Assembly (NCBI RefSeq): GCF_025506275.1
Contig: NZ_QYCP01000089.1
Coordinates: forward strand, 1 to 64,000
Reading direction: 5' to 3'
DNA from: Brevibacterium permense
GTDB lineage: Bacteria; Actinomycetota; Actinomycetes; Actinomycetales; Brevibacteriaceae
Length of the DNA: 64,000 nt
Position numbers and translations under genes: made by a program
The notes under the pieces: model-generated
Seen by the model: the letters and a program-made list of their open reading frames with translations, nothing else
Told to the model about the DNA's origin: nothing
The model's database searches: none
In this document: one piece after another, positions 20,563 through 36,595 of the stretch
How the letters are laid out: every line of letters begins with the position of its first letter
Numbering within the stretch: the first letter of the stretch is position 1

Positions 20563-21249
20563 ATGGCCGAAGATGACTCCCCTGCCCCGAAGCGCCGGAT
20601 CCGTGCCTCCGACATGGACCGGGACGAGGTCCTCTCCGTGATCACGGAGGCGGTGACCAACGGACGCCTCGACCCCGAAGAGACCGCGCAGCGGCAGGAT
20701 GATGCCATCTCCGCGAAGTTCCTCGACGACCTCATGCCGCTGATCGACGATCTGCCGGAGGGTCACCGACTCCACCAGAGGCTCGCCCGCCAGACCGGGC
20801 ATGGTCAGGAATCGGGTCCGGGGTCGGCTCTGCAGCGACGGGGACCGGCCGAGCTCAGCCCGGCCGTCGATCCGGGTTCCGCCCCGCCCACGAACTCGGT
20901 GGCCATCATGTCCGGCCGTGAGATCGACGTGGCGCCGGGCACCGGACAGGTCACCACCTATGCGCTCATGGGCGGGGACAATATCGATCTGTGCGCCGTC
21001 ATGGGACCGGGTGTGACTGTCGAGCTGGTTTCCTACTCGATGTGGGGCGGCAACGACATCTACGTCCCGCCGGGTGTGCGCATCCGTGACGAGACGATCA
21101 ACATCATGGCGGGCAATGAGGTCCGTCAGGCCGCGCGGGGCGACGGATCGAACGGCACCGTCGTCCTCAAGGGCTTCTCACTCATGGCCGGACACGATGT
21201 CCATCTGGCCAAAGGCTACCGAGCAAAGGATCAGGGTCAACTGGAATGA
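20563..21249 (+). CDS. DUF1707 domain protein with LiaF-like C-terminal beta domain
   Basis: Soluble-looking 228-residue protein. A DUF1707 domain lies at about residues 13-65 (IRASDMDRDEVL, GRLDPEET). A Pro-rich linker follows, then a repetitive beta domain (about 110-225) in which IMSGREIDV, ALMGGDNIDL, SMWGGNDIYV and IMAGNEV recur, as in cell-wall-active-antibiotic response proteins. No transmembrane helix is seen. The ATG at 20563 is preferred to an upstream GTG at 20533 because the candidate -10 falls between them. It overlaps pfkA by 4 nt (ATGA), an unusual coupling of an envelope-type protein with glycolysis. Confidence 0.75.
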   Translation: MAEDDSPAPKRRIRASDMDRDEVLSVITEAVTNGRLDPEETAQRQDDAISAKFLDDLMPLIDDLPEGHRLHQRLARQTGHGQESGPGSALQRRGPAELSPAVDPGSAPPTNSVAIMSGREIDVAPGTGQVTTYALMGGDNIDLCAVMGPGVTVELVSYSMWGGNDIYVPPGVRIRDETINIMAGNEVRQAARGDGSNGTVVLKGFSLMAGHDVHLAKGYRAKDQGQLE

Positions 21250-22271
21250 AGATCGGCGTACTCACATCGGGCGGAGACTGCCCGGGCCTCAACGCTGTCA
21301 TCCGCGGCATCGTCCGCAAGGGAATCCGCACCCACAATGCCTCATTCGTCGGCATCCGCGACGGCTGGCGTGGCCTGCTCCACGACGACATGTTTGATAT
21401 GACCATGCTCGATGTCCGAGGCCTCTCCGGTCGCGGCGGCACCATCCTCGGCACCTCACGCACCCACCCGTATGAGGACGGCGGTCCCGAGCGCATGCGC
21501 GAAGTCATGGCCGCCCACGGCATCGATTCGCTCATCGCCATCGGCGGCGAGGGCACACTCGCAGGGGCCTCGCGACTGGTCAACGAGGAGGGTCTGCACA
21601 TCGTGGGCGTCCCCAAGACCATTGACAACGACCTCGGCAGCACCGACTACACTTTCGGCTTCGACACCGCTCAGTCCATCGCCACGGAAGCGATCGACCG
21701 GCTGCGCACCACAGCCGAATCGCACCACCGCTGCATGGTCATCGAGGTCATGGGACGCAACGTCGGTTGGATCGCTCTGCACGCGGGCATGGCCGCAGGC
21801 GCCCATGCGATCCTCATGCCCGAGTTCCCCGTCGACTTCGACCAGATCGCCGAATGGGTGACCTCGGCCAAAGATCGCGGACGTGCACCGATCGTCGTCG
21901 TCGCGGAAGGGTTCGTTCCCGAAGGGTTCGATTCCCAGGTCGCCGACCACGGCGTGGACAACAAGGGCCGCGTCCGCCTCGGCGGGATCGCGAACTACCT
22001 CGCTCCGAAGATCGAAGAGATCACCGGAATCGAATCCCGGGCCACGATCTTGGGACACCTGCAGCGAGGCGGCTCCCCCACTGCGTACGACCGCGTACTG
22101 TCCACGCGGCTGGGCATGGCGGCGGTCGACCTCGCCCAGCATGGCCACTGGGGGAAGATGGCCAGCCTCAAAGGCACGGACATCGTCTCCGTGGAGATGT
22201 CCTCGGCGGTGCACAGTCTCAAATCGGTGCCGCTGCATCGCTGGGAAGAGGCGCAGGTGCTCTTCGGCTGA
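21246..22271 (+). CDS. pfkA: 6-phosphofructokinase
   Basis: Phosphorylates fructose 6-phosphate in glycolysis, 341 residues, group A PFK fold. The N-terminal LTSGGDCPGLN binds phosphate, IGGEGTL covers the position that separates ATP- from PPi-dependent enzymes, and VPKTIDNDL holds the catalytic Asp. Gly103 (equivalent to E. coli Gly104) points to ATP rather than PPi, while Lys124 is the residue otherwise typical of PPi enzymes. This combination is known from actinobacterial ATP-PFKs. Translation is coupled to the upstream DUF1707 gene. Confidence 0.93.
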   Translation: MKIGVLTSGGDCPGLNAVIRGIVRKGIRTHNASFVGIRDGWRGLLHDDMFDMTMLDVRGLSGRGGTILGTSRTHPYEDGGPERMREVMAAHGIDSLIAIGGEGTLAGASRLVNEEGLHIVGVPKTIDNDLGSTDYTFGFDTAQSIATEAIDRLRTTAESHHRCMVIEVMGRNVGWIALHAGMAAGAHAILMPEFPVDFDQIAEWVTSAKDRGRAPIVVVAEGFVPEGFDSQVADHGVDNKGRVRLGGIANYLAPKIEEITGIESRATILGHLQRGGSPTAYDRVLSTRLGMAAVDLAQHGHWGKMASLKGTDIVSVEMSSAVHSLKSVPLHRWEEAQVLFG

Positions 22272-22285
22272 GACCACGGCAGCTT

Positions 22286-22357
22286 CATCGAGAAACGGGT
22301 GGAGTGTCGTAACACGGGCACACACCCGTGTTACGACACTCCACCCGTTTCTCGATG
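22286..22357. terminator. 33-bp perfect inverted repeat between pfkA and rpoC
   Basis: Arms 22286-22318 and 22325-22357 pair without a mismatch around the 6-nt loop CACACA. It lies 14 nt after the pfkA stop and can form in either transcript. It is much longer than a normal intrinsic terminator and has little U tract, so it may be a repeated palindromic element acting as a terminator. Confidence 0.75.
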
Positions 22358-22375
22358 CCGCAGACATGAATGGCG

Positions 22376-22409
22376 GGAGGGGCACCCACCGAATGGTGGA
22401 TGCCCCTCC
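22376..22409 (-). terminator. rpoC terminator
   Basis: 15-nt arms (22376-22390, 22395-22409) with a GAAT loop, about 30 nt beyond the rpoC stop. The single non-complementary plus-strand position becomes a G-U pair in the minus-strand RNA, so the hairpin is perfect only for the rpoBC transcript. Confidence 0.75.
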
Positions 22410-22439
22410 TGTCTGCCTTACGGCCGGGAGATCAGCTGA

Positions 22440-26312
<3,873 letters not shown>

Positions 26313-26380
26313 GTAAATCCTCTTTCCTGGCGATGAACGAATCGTTCATCAAAAAGTTGTGTCGGTTGAAGTGGAAGTCC

Positions 26381-29860
<3,480 letters not shown>

Positions 29861-30041
29861 TTGGTTCCTTCCGAGTGCTTCACCATCTGATACTTCGTCT
29901 GCCCACTCACTCCGGCGACGTCCGGACATCCACGACATATACGGGGTGTGTCAGATTTCGACTCCCGGCGTCGGCATGGTTCACTTGAGTGGAAATGCTG
30001 TGCCCACCGCTATATGAAGGCACACCACAGGCAGAACGATG

Positions 30042-30070
30042 CAAATATCAAGCTTATAGCATCTGGTCAA
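30042..30070 (-). promoter_or_regulatory. candidate rpoBC promoter
   Basis: Minus-strand TTGACC (30065-30070), a 17-nt spacer and TATTTG (30042-30047), giving a leader of about 175 nt before the rpoB TTG. It starts only 20 bp beyond the end of the GNAT gene. The -35 is strong and the -10 lacks the final T. Confidence 0.5.
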
Positions 30071-30089
30071 GTCTGGCAAGACGGCGGTT

Positions 30090-31148
30090 TCAGTGCAGAT
30101 TCTTCGTCCACATCCCCACCCAGGCCCACGTGGCGAATCCCGCCTGATCGTTGATCGCCAGCATCCACGAATTCTCCACGGCGTTCCACGTGTACACCCG
30201 GTCGACCGCCGTGTTCTCGGCGAGGCTGCGATGATTGGCGATCTTGAGCCTGGCGCCGAGGCGGTGGCCACGATGCTCGCTCAGCACCAGGGTTCCGCCC
30301 TGCCACCCGACGGTCGGCCGATCGGCCGAGTGTCCGACCTGCGTGTATCCCGCCGGCTCCCCGTCGAGGAGGGCGAGCGCCGTGGCCATGGATTCGCCCT
30401 TTGCTTCCTTCTCTGCGTCGAGGGCCCTCACCCGCTCACCGCCCCAGGTCTCCTCTCCCCCGAATTTCGCTGCTCCCGGCACGTCGGTGCTCAGCCGTCG
30501 CTTGCACAGTGCGATGTGCTCGAGCCGCTGTTCCGGGACCGGACCTCGCCATGTCTCGATGACGTAGTCGTCGGCCATGGCACCGAGGTCGAGCTCGGCC
30601 GCAGTTGCGGTCGGAGCGACGGAGCACCGTTCGATCTGCGCGAGCCCGTATCCGCGAGCGCTGAGGAACGACACTTCCGGCAGAGCGACCGGCAGCGTCC
30701 CGGCACCGGTCTCGGCGGCAAGATGGGCGCCGCGCAGGTCGGCAGTTCTGACAGACTCCGGGATCTCACAATAGGTCGACAGCGCGGTCCGTCCGTCTGC
30801 CGCCAGGTCGGACTCCATCCGCTCGAGCAGGGCCGCGCCCAGTCCTCGTCGGCGCAGATCGGGTCGGACCGCGCACCAGAGCTCTGCGGTGTCGGTGTTG
30901 CTCGTCAGACGCAGGTCTGCAGTGCCCCTGGCGACGATGTCTCCGTGGTTGCGACCGATCCATGTGAGCGTAGTCCGGTACTCGCTCCTGCTGGTCAGCG
31001 CGTGCCGCACATCCTCGGGAATCGGGTCGAAGTCCTCCCCCAGCCCGGATGCTCGATTGATGACAGTGTCGAAAGCCAGCAGCTCGGGTATCAATGCCTC
31101 GATTGCCGCCGGGTCGCCGTGTCCGGACCTGATCCGGGTGATCTCCAT
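30090..31148 (-). CDS. GNAT-family N-acetyltransferase (two-domain)
   Basis: Acetyl-CoA-dependent acyltransferase-like protein, 352 residues. The first GNAT domain (about 1-165) has RPDLRRRGLGAALLERM as the acetyl-CoA binding motif A. A second, degenerate GNAT domain (about 190-350) has SEHRGHRLGARLKIANHR. Tandem-GNAT architecture resembles mycothiol-synthase-type proteins, but the substrate cannot be named. Start is ATG 31148 with AGAGG upstream; the long upstream frame is rejected because it covers the divergent MBL gene. It lies just upstream of the rpoB promoter, on the same strand. Confidence 0.85.
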   Translation of the reverse strand: MEITRIRSGHGDPAAIEALIPELLAFDTVINRASGLGEDFDPIPEDVRHALTSRSEYRTTLTWIGRNHGDIVARGTADLRLTSNTDTAELWCAVRPDLRRRGLGAALLERMESDLAADGRTALSTYCEIPESVRTADLRGAHLAAETGAGTLPVALPEVSFLSARGYGLAQIERCSVAPTATAAELDLGAMADDYVIETWRGPVPEQRLEHIALCKRRLSTDVPGAAKFGGEETWGGERVRALDAEKEAKGESMATALALLDGEPAGYTQVGHSADRPTVGWQGGTLVLSEHRGHRLGARLKIANHRSLAENTAVDRVYTWNAVENSWMLAINDQAGFATWAWVGMWTKNLH

Positions 31149-31212
31149 CTGTGGCCTCTGTCGTCCCTGATGGCCGCCTCGCATTGCAATGTCTCCTTCG
31201 CGCATCGTCGCG

Positions 31213-31241
31213 CTGACAGCCGGTGGGAGACATTCTAGACT
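31213..31241 (+). promoter_or_regulatory. leaderless promoter of the MBL-fold gene
   Basis: CTGACA (31213-31218), exactly 17 nt, then TAGACT (31236-31241). The predicted +1 is the A of the ATG at 31248, and no Shine-Dalgarno sequence lies between. This is the clearest leaderless promoter in the window. Confidence 0.65.
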
Positions 31242-31247
31242 GCGACC

Positions 31248-32048
31248 ATGACACGAGTGAGTATCCTCAGCTTCGATCCGGCCGCAGTCAACTGCGGAAT
31301 CATCGTCGGCGCCGATCGCTCTCTGCTCGTCGACGCGGGCCCTGGCCCCGCGGCCGCCGCATATCTGGTGGAGCGGGCGGGCCGCCTCGGCGAGGAGATC
31401 GGAGGCAGCCATCCCCGCGCGATCGAGCTCGCGATCACCCATGATCATTGGGATCACTTCTTCGGCGCCGCCGCAGCCGTCTCCGCCGGGGTCACCGCCG
31501 TGTACGCATCTTCATCGTTCGCCGCCGATCAGGAGGCCACGGCCTGGATCGCTCTCGACGGAGTCGCGGGCGGTGACTTCCCGGAGGAATATCGGTCGAG
31601 CCTACCCACGGATCCCGGTGAGCTCATCGTCGACGTCTCGCCCGTCGATCCGACACCCGGTGATGTGTGGCACCTCGACCTCGGTGGCTGTCCGGTCGAG
31701 TTCCATGTGCTCGGAGGACATTCGACGGCCGACCTCGTCGTCCGACTGCCCGAGTTCGGCATCGTCTTCACCGGCGACCTCGTCGAAGAGGCGGATGCAC
31801 CTCAGGCCGGGGCCGATGCTTCCTTGAGCGAATGGGCATCGAGCCTGCACACCCTGCTGTCGTTTCCTGAAGCGAGGACCTTCGTTCCCGGTCACGGGGT
31901 CCCGGTCGACCGTGATTTCGTTTCCCGGCAGCTCGCCGATATCGAGGGGATGAGGATCGATCAGGGAGACGCCGAGGTGGCTCTGCCCGCCCGCTCCATG
32001 CCGGGTGATCATGATCGGACGATTCCCCGGGAGCACCGCCTGGTCTGA
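31248..32048 (+). CDS. MBL-fold metallo-hydrolase
   Basis: Metallo-beta-lactamase superfamily hydrolase, 266 residues. The metal motif THDHWDHFFGA is near residue 64. Further ligands are His in LGGHSTAD, Asp in FTGDLVEE and His in VPGHGVP, in the order expected for a dinuclear zinc site. No signal peptide. The substrate cannot be deduced. It is divergent from the GNAT gene (99 bp) and convergent with the membrane-protein operon. The start is the ATG aligned with the leaderless promoter. Confidence 0.88.
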   Translation: MTRVSILSFDPAAVNCGIIVGADRSLLVDAGPGPAAAAYLVERAGRLGEEIGGSHPRAIELAITHDHWDHFFGAAAAVSAGVTAVYASSSFAADQEATAWIALDGVAGGDFPEEYRSSLPTDPGELIVDVSPVDPTPGDVWHLDLGGCPVEFHVLGGHSTADLVVRLPEFGIVFTGDLVEEADAPQAGADASLSEWASSLHTLLSFPEARTFVPGHGVPVDRDFVSRQLADIEGMRIDQGDAEVALPARSMPGDHDRTIPREHRLV

Positions 32049-32112
32049 TTCCGGACCCGCCTGAGCAACGGTCGGACGCGCACTGACTGAGTGGACTCAG
32101 GCGGCCGTTTTC

Positions 32113-33330
32113 CTAGGAGCCGTGCCGGTGCAGGGCGGTGACGAGATCGCCGCCGATCGCTCCGAACAGCGTCTGTGCCCAAACGCTGCGGCCCTCGACG
32201 TAGGGTCGGTCGCCGTCGAAGATCCACTGCAGTTCGCGGCCGGAGTGCAGATCGGACAGGCAGCTGCTGCAGACGGGGACGCGAACGCTCTTTCCCGCCA
32301 AGTGTCCCTTGCGCTCGGTGCTCACCAGCTGATTCGATCGCGCCTCTCCGTGGAGGGGGTTGACAGTGCACAGACTCTGCGGGAGTCCCCGCGTCTTTGC
32401 TGACTTCGTCGAGCCAGTAGAGCGGGCAGAATCGGACTTTCCGGTCCTCGCCCCGCGCTTGGTCGATCTGTGCAGCTTCACCTCGGCGATCTCGCGTCCG
32501 GCCTGACGCAGCAGCACCATGGCCCCGGCGAGGTCGATGCGTTCGGCCTCGGTGTCGTCGACGATGGATCTGGCCATCTGGTAGGCGTCGAGCGCTCTTT
32601 CCACTCCCTCGGCATCTGTGGTGCTGAGGTCCTGGGTCTGCAGCTGCGTGATCTCGTCGGCCAGCTCTGTCGTGTCCTCGTTCAGTCCTTCTCGCAGGGT
32701 CTTCCGCTGCAGGTCATCGACCCGGTCGAGCAGTCGAGCGGGCAGTTCGAAGCGGCGGCGGGTGCGGGCGGCTTTCGCCCGCTCTCGCCGAGACCTGGCG
32801 AACCAGATGACGGCGATGACCAGAGCCAGCACCAGAACCGCTCCGCCGAGGAACAGAGTGGCTGTCGAGTTCGAACCGTCGACCGTCTGCACCTCGCTGC
32901 CCGAGGCCTCCTGTCCGGTTTCGTACTCGGGTGCTTCCTGCGGATCGGCGTAGAGGTCGAGGAGCATGTTCAGCTTCGTCTGCGACGGAGTGCTGTGGCT
33001 CCATTGTTCGCGCCCGACCGACATCTGCTCCATCACCTGCATCTGCAGATCGTGCTGGTCCTCGAAGGTGTAGTCGACGGCGAGGTCGGTGTTCGTATCG
33101 ATCATGATGAACGCCCCCTCATCGCCGTTGAAGACCTTGACTTGCTCGAGCAGATCCGGATCGGCACCCTCGCCTCCGGTGACGATGACGTAGACATCGA
33201 AGTCGAGGCTGTCGATCTTCGTCTCCGCCTTCTGCAGCAGCGCTTCATTGATCTCCCCCTTCGCGGCATTCGTCACGTAGACGGGATCGGTGTTGAGCGC
33301 CTCGGCGATCGTCTGGGCCTGTTGGGTCAC
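32113..33330 (-). CDS. membrane protein A of a three-gene related operon
   Basis: Unrecognised 405-residue protein. Residues 1-160 form a domain with DPVYVTNAAKGEI and DVYVIVTGG. One transmembrane helix lies at about 163-183 (TLFLGGAVLVLALVIAVIWF), followed by basic residues, so the N-terminal domain is predicted outside the membrane without a cleavable signal. A charged, helical linker follows. The C-terminal ~100 residues have a cysteine motif (CTVNPLHG then VCSSC) that could bind zinc. The GTG start overlaps protein B by 4 nt. Architecture closely matches protein C. Function unknown. Confidence 0.8.
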   Translation of the reverse strand: MTQQAQTIAEALNTDPVYVTNAAKGEINEALLQKAETKIDSLDFDVYVIVTGGEGADPDLLEQVKVFNGDEGAFIMIDTNTDLAVDYTFEDQHDLQMQVMEQMSVGREQWSHSTPSQTKLNMLLDLYADPQEAPEYETGQEASGSEVQTVDGSNSTATLFLGGAVLVLALVIAVIWFARSRRERAKAARTRRRFELPARLLDRVDDLQRKTLREGLNEDTTELADEITQLQTQDLSTTDAEGVERALDAYQMARSIVDDTEAERIDLAGAMVLLRQAGREIAEVKLHRSTKRGARTGKSDSARSTGSTKSAKTRGLPQSLCTVNPLHGEARSNQLVSTERKGHLAGKSVRVPVCSSCLSDLHSGRELQWIFDGDRPYVEGRSVWAQTLFGAIGGDLVTALHRHGS

Positions 33331-34139
33331 TGCTTCGCTGTCCGTTTCTTCAGTGCGCGGCGGATGAAGTATGTTCCGACGCCGATTCCCGCGCCGACGA
33401 GGATGCCGAAGACGGCTCCGGCCACAGCGCCGCCGGTGCTGTACGACAGCGTGTGCGGGTCCTTCGTCGTGTCCTCGGAGGTCACCTCTGGGTTCCCGTC
33501 GTCATCGTGACGGTGCGAGTAGCGCGATTCGACATCCTCGGTCTCGGCAGCACTGATCTTACGCACTCCCGCGAGCGCGGCATCGGAGTCGCTGTCGTCG
33601 AAGTCCCCCGACAGAGTCAGCAGCGAAGGTCGGATGAGGTCTTTCTCCGCCAATCCCATGCGTCCGGTGGCGTCGACCGTAAGCACTGCAGCCTCGGGGT
33701 CATCCATCTCGGTGACGATCCGAGCCGCCAACAGATCGAGGTCTCCATCGGCATCGTCGAGATCCGAGACGTTGAGGAACGCCACATAGATCGGGCTGTC
33801 GGCGTCGGCGATCTCTGCGCGGATGGAGTCGACATCGCCCTCTTCGATCTCGAACTCCGGGTAGCCGTCGAAGTAGACGGGATCTGCTGCGAAGGACTTC
33901 GCGATCGCCTGGTAGCGGCCTGTTGCGTAGTTCGGGTCATGGGCGCCTTCGATGCGGTCGTCGTAGATCGAGTCGACGACGATCGCGCCACTGTCGGCTG
34001 CGGTGATCCTCTCGGCCTTCGCCTGATCGAACAGATGTGTGCTCAGCAGAGTGGCGCCGATCGACACTGCGGCGACCGCGACGACGGCGATGAGCCAGTC
34101 GAGTGGGGTGTTCGAACGCACGCTTCCGGCGGCCATCAT
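33327..34139 (-). CDS. membrane protein B of a three-gene related operon
   Basis: Unrecognised 270-residue protein. An N-terminal membrane helix (about 14-34) is followed by an extracytoplasmic domain resembling the first domain of proteins A and C (ADPVYFDG, then SPIYVAFLN) and an Asp-rich, His-containing segment near 215-230. A second, Gly-rich membrane helix lies at about 238-260, and the protein ends in a short basic tail. It lacks the cytosolic cysteine domain of A and C. Overlaps of 4 nt with both neighbours (GTGA, ATGA) indicate one mRNA with coupled translation and perhaps a complex. Confidence 0.8.
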   Translation of the reverse strand: MMAAGSVRSNTPLDWLIAVVAVAAVSIGATLLSTHLFDQAKAERITAADSGAIVVDSIYDDRIEGAHDPNYATGRYQAIAKSFAADPVYFDGYPEFEIEEGDVDSIRAEIADADSPIYVAFLNVSDLDDADGDLDLLAARIVTEMDDPEAAVLTVDATGRMGLAEKDLIRPSLLTLSGDFDDSDSDAALAGVRKISAAETEDVESRYSHRHDDDGNPEVTSEDTTKDPHTLSYSTGGAVAGAVFGILVGAGIGVGTYFIRRALKKRTAKQ

Positions 34140-35371
34140 CGGCTCCTTCCGACAGCAGCGGAGCGCTGTGGGCTCATTTCATCCAACACCGCCTCGTCGA
34201 GAGGTTGGAAACTGCCGAAACCGGAGAGTGCATAAGCGTCATCGCGTTGGAAGTACGGAACTGCACGGGTGGAGCCGGGACGTTTGGGCACCATCAGTCG
34301 TTCAGGGTCGTGGCCGGTCGCCAGCTCCTGACGACAGTCGGCGCACAGCCCCACGGTGAGGCTGCGGCCCGACTGTTTGAGCACATGGTCCTCAATGTCG
34401 TTGCGATGATGCGGAAAGAGGAAGCAGAAGCGCGGTTCGTCTTCGACTCGGCTGGAGCGTCTGCGCAGCTGTCGGCGCAGCCAACGGTCGAGGGCGACGA
34501 GGACGAACACCCCGTTGCGGTGGGCGAAGTCGACCGATTCTGCCCAATCCGGGTGGGCCGCGGTCAGAGCCGCCAGCGCATCCTGGATTCGTCTGCCTCG
34601 GTCATACAGGGCCCACGTGTCGTCATCGGGATGGTCGGGTTCGGGGATCGGGCCAGCCGCCTCGGTGACGGCCTTCTTCAGTTTGTGCGACGTGACCAGT
34701 TCGGGATTCGTGGTCAGCTCCGACCGCCAGGAATAGCGATGACGGCGATGCAGTAGCCACAGGGTCGCACCGAGGGCTGCGACGGCCGTGGCACCGAAGA
34801 CGAGCGCGTCGGGGTCGGAGTTGTCGAGGCCGAAGCGTTCGATGTAGTCCTCATCGCGGTCACCGACGTCGCGGGTGTCGAAATCCGGTGCCGGGGGAGG
34901 TTCGGTGCCCTTGGCGGCGGCGACGAGGACCTGCAGATAGTAGGGCACGGCAAGTTCGACGGGGATGAAGTCGTCGCTGCTGGACTTCATGAGTTCCGGG
35001 GCACCCGTGGGGACGACGGGTCCGTTGTCGGTGACGAGGTAGGCGAACGAGCGGGCGGAGGTCTCGCCTTCACTGAAGAGGACGAGGGTCTGCTTCTCCC
35101 CCGATTCCTGATGCATGTCGAAGGCGAAGTCGGAGGTGAACTTCGCCCAATCGCCGTAGCCCATGGTCAGGAGTCCGGGAATGATCGCGAGATAGTGGGT
35201 GAGGCCGGTGCCCTCGGTCTGCTGTGAGGCTTGCCGAATGGTCTTGATCTGACTCTCGGTCAGTCCGGGCCTGATGATCTCGTCGATGTAGAGGGGATGC
35301 TGCGCCCAGGTTCCGCGGATGCGGTCGCGCAACTGCTGCTGTGCGCGGGCGTAGCTCGTCGTCTCAGTCAC
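34136..35371 (-). CDS. membrane protein C of a three-gene related operon
   Basis: Unrecognised 411-residue protein and first gene of the operon. The N-terminal domain has HPLYIDEIIRPGLTESQ and THYLAIIPG, matching the DPVYV-type domain of A and B. One membrane helix lies at about 188-206. The C-terminal cytosolic part carries CFLFPHHRN and then LCADCRQELATG, parallel to the cysteine motif of protein A. A promoter would lie in the ~140 bp between its start and the rplL terminator. Similar unnamed families occur in other actinobacteria as far as I recall; no function is known to me. Confidence 0.8.
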   Translation of the reverse strand: MTETTSYARAQQQLRDRIRGTWAQHPLYIDEIIRPGLTESQIKTIRQASQQTEGTGLTHYLAIIPGLLTMGYGDWAKFTSDFAFDMHQESGEKQTLVLFSEGETSARSFAYLVTDNGPVVPTGAPELMKSSSDDFIPVELAVPYYLQVLVAAAKGTEPPPAPDFDTRDVGDRDEDYIERFGLDNSDPDALVFGATAVAALGATLWLLHRRHRYSWRSELTTNPELVTSHKLKKAVTEAAGPIPEPDHPDDDTWALYDRGRRIQDALAALTAAHPDWAESVDFAHRNGVFVLVALDRWLRRQLRRRSSRVEDEPRFCFLFPHHRNDIEDHVLKQSGRSLTVGLCADCRQELATGHDPERLMVPKRPGSTRAVPYFQRDDAYALSGFGSFQPLDEAVLDEMSPQRSAAVGRSR

Positions 35372-35509
35372 CAGTCAAGGATAGTTCAGCTTCTGCCCGG
35401 CCCTTGTCGATCGGTGTTCCGAATCGGTCACATCGACACGGGACGGGCGGACATCCTCGGCGAATGAGGGCATTCCTGTTGGAGTGGGCATTCCCGGTGG
35501 GGATGCAGA

Positions 35510-35537
35510 GAACCCCCACGGCGGACCGTGGGGGTTC
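35510..35537 (-). terminator. rplJL terminator
   Basis: 12-bp perfect stem (35510-35521 with 35526-35537), loop CGGA, 37 nt beyond the rplL stop. It insulates the ribosomal operon from the membrane-protein operon downstream on the same strand. Confidence 0.8.
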
Positions 35538-35573
35538 GAAGCCTATGCAGCAGTCAGGCTGCTGCGCAGAAGA

Positions 35574-35960
35574 TCACTTGAGGGTGACGGTGGCGCCGGC
35601 AGCCTCGAGGGTCTCCTTGGCCTTCTCGGCGTCTTCCTTCGAAGCGCCTTCGAGGACGGCCTTGGGAGCTCCGTCGACGAGGTCCTTGGCTTCCTTGAGT
35701 CCGAGGGAGGTGAGTCCACGGACTTCCTTGATGACGGGAACCTTCTTCTCGCCGGCCGATTCGAGGATGACGTCGAATTCGGTCTGCTCTTCAGCAGCGG
35801 CTTCGCCGGCTCCGCCAGCGGCAGGAGCAGCGGCGACGGCGGCCGGAGCGGCAGCCTCGACGTCGAACTCTTCTTCGAACTTCTTGACGAACTCGGACAG
35901 TTCGATGAGGGTGAGCTCCTTGAAAGCCTCGAGGAGCTCGTCGGTGGTGAGCTTAGCCAT
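35574..35960 (-). CDS. rplL: 50S ribosomal protein L7/L12
   Basis: Stalk protein that recruits translational GTPases, 128 residues. It has an N-terminal dimerisation domain, an Ala/Gly-rich hinge (about 38-58) and the C-terminal domain with [23 protein letters not shown]. It ends with the typical AGATVTLK. It follows rplJ by 59 bp, as in most bacteria. Confidence 0.98.
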   Translation of the reverse strand: MAKLTTDELLEAFKELTLIELSEFVKKFEEEFDVEAAAPAAVAAAPAAGGAGEAAAEEQTEFDVILESAGEKKVPVIKEVRGLTSLGLKEAKDLVDGAPKAVLEGASKEDAEKAKETLEAAGATVTLK

Positions 35961-36019
35961 GGTGGCTAGTCCTTCCTGTTTTGGTCACGATCAGCGACCG
36001 GTTCGGTTTGTGGTGATGC

Positions 36020-36553
36020 TCAGGCGTCGGAGGCAGGAGCGTCGTCCTGCTTCTCGCGGAGGGCATCGACAGTGCGCACGGCCTTGACCAGCGGAGCGGT
36101 GAAGAGGTAAGCCGCCTGGTGGAGGCTTGCCTTCATGGCACCGGCTGCCTTTGCAAGCAGCACTTCGCGGGATTCGAGGTCGGCGAGCTGGTTGACCTGT
36201 TCGGGGCTGAGCGCGGCTCCATCGAAGTAGCCGCCCTTCACCACGAGCTTGTCGTTCGCCTTGGCAAAGTTACGCAGAGCTTTGGCAGCCTCAGGTGGTT
36301 CGCCGTTGACGAACGCGATCGCGGTGGGCCCATTGAGGTGCTCATCGAGACCGGTGACTCCGGCTTCCTTGGCTGCAATCTTGGTCAGCGTGTTCTTTAC
36401 CACGGCGTAGCTGACGTTCTCACCGAGAGAGACGCGCAGTTCTTTCATCTGCGCGACGGTGAGACCGCGGTACTCGGTCAGCAACACAGCGTCGGAGTTC
36501 TCAAACTGCTGTTTGATCTCCTCGACTGCGGCTGCCTTGTCTGGCCTCGCCAT
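36020..36553 (-). CDS. rplJ: 50S ribosomal protein L10
   Basis: Stalk base protein, 177 residues, which binds L7/L12 dimers through its C-terminal helix. It opens [15 protein letters not shown] and contains [15 protein letters not shown] near residue 26. A structured leader with an attenuator-like hairpin precedes it, consistent with autoregulation by the L10(L7/L12) complex. Confidence 0.97.
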   Translation of the reverse strand: MARPDKAAAVEEIKQQFENSDAVLLTEYRGLTVAQMKELRVSLGENVSYAVVKNTLTKIAAKEAGVTGLDEHLNGPTAIAFVNGEPPEAAKALRNFAKANDKLVVKGGYFDGAALSPEQVNQLADLESREVLLAKAAGAMKASLHQAAYLFTAPLVKAVRTVDALREKQDDAPASDA

Positions 36554-36595
36554 GGTGTTCCTTTCATAAGTCGTCCGGTCTGCCCCGACAACAGA

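Noticed and set aside
30090-31457. Longer GNAT protein starting at 31457
   Set aside because: The extra 103 codons overlap the divergent MBL-fold gene and its promoter and are not GNAT-like; ATG 31148 has AGAGG upstream.
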